Shown here piece by piece: positions 24,201-26,072 of a stretch of 26,072 nucleotides of DNA. A program made the translations under genes and the position numbers. Origin of the DNA: a virus. Every line of letters starts with the position of its first letter. The stretch's first letter is position 1. The notes beneath the pieces were generated by a model. It made no database searches. It was not told where the DNA came from and saw only the letters and a program-made list of their open reading frames with translations. Location: IMG/VR virus record IMGVR_UViG_3300022907_000886, positions 1 to 26,072 of that record; one strand, 5' to 3'.

Positions 24201-26072
24201 TGACTTTCCAGCAGAGTGTCCACCATTAAAGAAATAACTTGAGTAATTTAAAGTTAGATCAGAACTTAAGTTTAATTCATTATTAGTGTCACTGTTTTCG
24301 GCAGTAATAAAATCTATTTGATTACTATCTGCTACAAGCAACGTACAGTTCATCAGTTGATAGCCGTTCACTTCGCTAATAATATACACATGTTCATTCA
24401 CACTATACGCATCAAAGTCCGTATAGTTTCTGATTGCACCTGCGATTGCGAACGCTACATCACTCTTTTCACCAATTGCTGAGAAAAAGTCTTTGTTAAA
24501 CTTTCTTTTTCCTAAACTTCCAGTATTATCTGCTCTAAATGTACCAATTGTTTGGTTAACATTTGTGTAGATTTCTTTAACTCCAATAATTGAAGTTACA
24601 GTGGTTACAAAAATACCATTGTCGACTAGATTAGCCGACCTTTCTCTAAGAACAATACTGTTAATTTGTGTATTATCTGCCTCTACGCTTAACTCATATC
24701 TGTTGTAGAAGTCAATTGTTTGTTGTGGAGATGTTTGATTAACTGAATTCCATGCTGCTTCAAAGTTTGCCCAAGAAATACTTCCAGTCGCACCCATTGT
24801 AAAATCAATGTAATTGCCTAGAGCGTCTTCAATTCTAACAGTTTCTCCACTAACATTTGCAACGATTTTTAAACGTACTGCTTCTCTCTTAACTGCAGTT
24901 ACTCTAAATAAATCATTGTTTCCTGGAATATCAATTACAGTTGCTTTTAAATAGTCTCCACCTGCAGTTTCGTTAGGTTTAATTTGAACTGAAACGCCCT
25001 TACTATTAATACCAAGTTTAGAATTAATTTCCTCGTCAGTTGCTTTAATGGCAACATTATAACGATTAGCATTATATGCATTTGAACTATCTAAATTATA
25101 GAAGTTCTCTTTAATTCTAGCATATGCAAGTACTCCTGTGTTTTGTAATAGACTGTATTCTGGAATAGCATATGTTGGATCGTTACCTTGTAAATATGAT
25201 TCAATATTCTTAAATCTAACTAGACCATTTTTAATGTTTGATATTTCACCAACACCTGAATCTAAGTCATCGACATATAAACCAAAATATCTGTTAACTG
25301 AATAGTCAGTCGCGGTTGGGTCATTAAACATGAACTCTAAATTAATTAGATTAGCACACGCAACTTTATTTCTTCTGAAACCATCAGTTATAAAATTATT
25401 TGCATCTATTAAGGTAGTGTCTTGCTTAACAAAATCATCATAAATATATTCGCCTTTCTCAACGAATCCACCCTTAACCAAATCAATTCCATTGAAATTT
25501 GATTTTTGATTTTTCTCCATTGTAATTGTAAGTGGAGAGTCTGGGAAGAATTCATCTTGAACATGATTTCTTAAGTATTTACCAATCGAAGAGCTACTAC
25601 TTAAATCAAACACTTTAACTATTCTAGAATTTCTAATCATTCTAGTAACTCTAGTTAGCTTATCAGTAGCACCTTCAGTATAGTCAAATTCTGGTGTTGG
25701 ATCCTCAACCCTGTAGATCACGAACTTTTTAGGCATATTAACATCCAACCAAATTGGCGCCATCATCCTAAAGTCTTCTGAGTATAACTTAGAAGCGTTC
25801 AGCTTAGTTCCGTATTGATAATCTTCCTCGAACTGTTTTGAATAGTCATCAAGTACTGAAAAATCAGAGTAATCTCTTTTCGTATCAAACGCAGAATCTA
25901 GAGGTGTATTATTTTCGTTGTAATATCTTGATAGGTCATATGCATATCTAGAATCAGAACTTAACTCGTACTTTTTGTAACTAGTATTCGATAAGCCTTG
26001 ATTTGCATTAATCGAATCTAAGTATATTCTACCCTCTGAATCAACCACCATCTTAACATTTGTGCTAAGTTT
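21261..26072 (-). CDS. Giant virion structural protein, 5' end beyond window
   Basis: The frame is open to the right edge: seven codons (KLSTNVK) precede the first internal ATG at 26051, and the sequence KLSTNVKMVVDSEGRIYLDS reads as one continuous protein. The true start is therefore probably outside the window and the visible length is 1603 residues. The protein is rich in Asp, Asn, Tyr and beta-strand patterns, has no signal peptide or membrane helix and carries no enzyme motif I recognise. Very large size and position directly upstream of a fibre gene suggest a baseplate wedge or tail protein (in T4 gp7 is the largest such protein, about 1030 residues), but the family is not identified. 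Confidence 0.8.
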   Translation of the reverse strand, partial: KLSTNVKMVVDSEGRIYLDSINANQGLSNTSYKKYELSSDSRYAYDLSRYYNENNTPLDSAFDTKRDYSDFSVLDDYSKQFEEDYQYGTKLNASKLYSEDFRMMAPIWLDVNMPKKFVIYRVEDPTPEFDYTEGATDKLTRVTRMIRNSRIVKVFDLSSSSSIGKYLRNHVQDEFFPDSPLTITMEKNQKSNFNGIDLVKGGFVEKGEYIYDDFVKQDTTLIDANNFITDGFRRNKVACANLINLEFMFNDPTATDYSVNRYFGLYVDDLDSGVGEISNIKNGLVRFKNIESYLQGNDPTYAIPEYSLLQNTGVLAYARIKENFYNLDSSNAYNANRYNVAIKATDEEINSKLGINSKGVSVQIKPNETAGGDYLKATVIDIPGNNDLFRVTAVKREAVRLKIVANVSGETVRIEDALGNYIDFTMGATGSISWANFEAAWNSVNQTSPQQTIDFYNRYELSVEADNTQINSIVLRERSANLVDNGIFVTTVTSIIGVKEIYTNVNQTIGTFRADNTGSLGKRKFNKDFFSAIGEKSDVAFAIAGAIRNYTDFDAYSVNEHVYIISEVNGYQLMNCTLLVADSNQIDFITAENSDTNNELNLSSDLTLNYSSYFFNGGHSAGKSVYVDSNVVSQIQAGDYLPTKYSGKYNLVLDVVEDTTERSGNFNKIILQDKSSLTAGNYNVFSKNLMALGLFSAYDIHDMNFDFYDTSNSELKELKYETRENMDYEPYVQAELGVGNILPDNVISEDFLLNPIEYFANLLPVLGGEDSKTLKVDRISSEYDRLKENYLKEYSTDSRVVPNINKWVLKDMLNVREQPYYLNTNEAFGKTNFSPDVTVEGRNRDAFSHEWFYLDKWPEYLTYNQYNDGFSYIDFVEGFDVTKDIFKNVDHDYFDRFMVSEGHELVVPFIDPLDPTQNKETIFYTKTELTKKYTPIKGGSDIDFASTIFKGLRFEFKKRKDGSSQNTAEFVKNSEFNNYRFSTLVKVNTNADTNNIEYEFIKNDKFEYVIFFIQLNIEDSFIGDYINRKYLYELEHKIVVDTDQNGQNFYKYADVNIDGAIELSSVNWAAQGPYTLNGVIHNDGSSPAFSNQMPAQADGTYGRLKINYGLGGDFYMDVVKVISIDQLQVLGVPYTIDSLGVKQPVNPYTIPYQAQLNARYVYEGGGVNAHELLLSQLSANKVFDKVNNNSTEIKYTTVLEDGTELTNQFSVRMDDGNEIIKHSKLVTSIDGDTPKSYKLKKETIGYVIEEGTEYYPFLVRHNGRYTVDLNPVVTFTDIYGFNKVIRDQLTYDTEFKMFKEPVYKLNLSTNYDVNKSLAFYNRYNRMGTAFNVGFISDEGTHDAKWGKIKNHFYHKVNEINTLGVTKLSESSEYLPQYPLINEVAIDKRDINVFKSSWENNYYVRSLSGGGTELIPGTISTLEEKSYLGSTVIKYKPSYSIYEFTSSSVNSASDLDVILKNGSNKTDVVYFEDANNLIVDFYLGGIAAKTIGEDGLFETIQKFVDPANSAGDKTTIDDDVTLYAANNMVGLYRLDDIQIYVKEYKGSPSEVVSADSIDTIDNGYTKASDFTYQLHGKKPLNFRLIYNKKLGYSYSMKALIKIQA

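Noticed and set aside
1-26072. tRNA genes, CRISPR arrays, insertion sequences and attachment sites
   Set aside because: I saw no cloverleaf-like sequence, no regularly spaced repeats, and no transposase or integrase motif.

Overview
The window reads as part of the genome of a T4-like tailed phage (myovirus type). Every gene I can support is on the minus strand, so transcription runs from high to low coordinates, and genes are packed with 0-40 base gaps or short overlaps. Phage replication and recombination genes of the T4 type lie together (RuvC-like nuclease, gp32-like ssDNA-binding protein, gp61-like primase, UvsY, UvsW), flanked by virion genes. The DNA is AT-rich, and almost no start codon has a Shine-Dalgarno sequence; starts are preceded by A/T-rich stretches instead. 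Together with a membrane-anchored coiled-coil protein of a type I associate with Bacteroidota phages, this suggests a Bacteroidota (flavobacterial, probably aquatic) host. The host call is inference.

Layout in transcription order. (1) 26072-15941: virion structural genes. These are a giant protein open to the right edge, a collagen-like fibre protein, a membrane-anchored coiled-coil protein, a 699-residue structural protein and a probable tail-tube-fold protein. (2) 15930-14899: a small glycine-zipper protein with a capsid-targeting-like leader, then a RuvC-like endonuclease. (3) 14898-14602: about 300 bases without an intact gene, which look like a small gene broken by frameshifts. (4) 14601-10459: gp32, primase, a 71-residue protein, UvsY and UvsW. 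(5) 10425-743: an unusual cassette of eight genes, interrupted by a terminator at about 7260-7297 and closed by another at 689-720. (6) 642-1: a small hypothetical gene and the first 112 codons of a methylglyoxal synthase gene, cut by the window edge.

The most interesting part is region 5. Four genes begin with nearly the same 13-residue peptide, M-K-(H/K)-(I/V)-(K/R)-L-F-E-Q-F-(I/L)-(N/G)-E, followed by S or A. Several others carry diverged versions at the N-terminus, inside the protein or at the C-terminus. This closely resembles the short capsid-targeting sequence of the T4 internal proteins, which ends in F-I-A-E and is removed by the prohead protease gp21 at (L/I)-X-E. I infer that region 5 encodes a cargo set that is packed into the prohead, processed there, and probably delivered with the DNA. 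It includes two ligase-like nucleotidyltransferases, one of them joined to an NMN-adenylyltransferase-like domain. It also includes multi-module proteins whose modules are separated by repeated E-S-V-V-N-E-type sites, as in a polyprotein. The prohead protease itself is not in this window.
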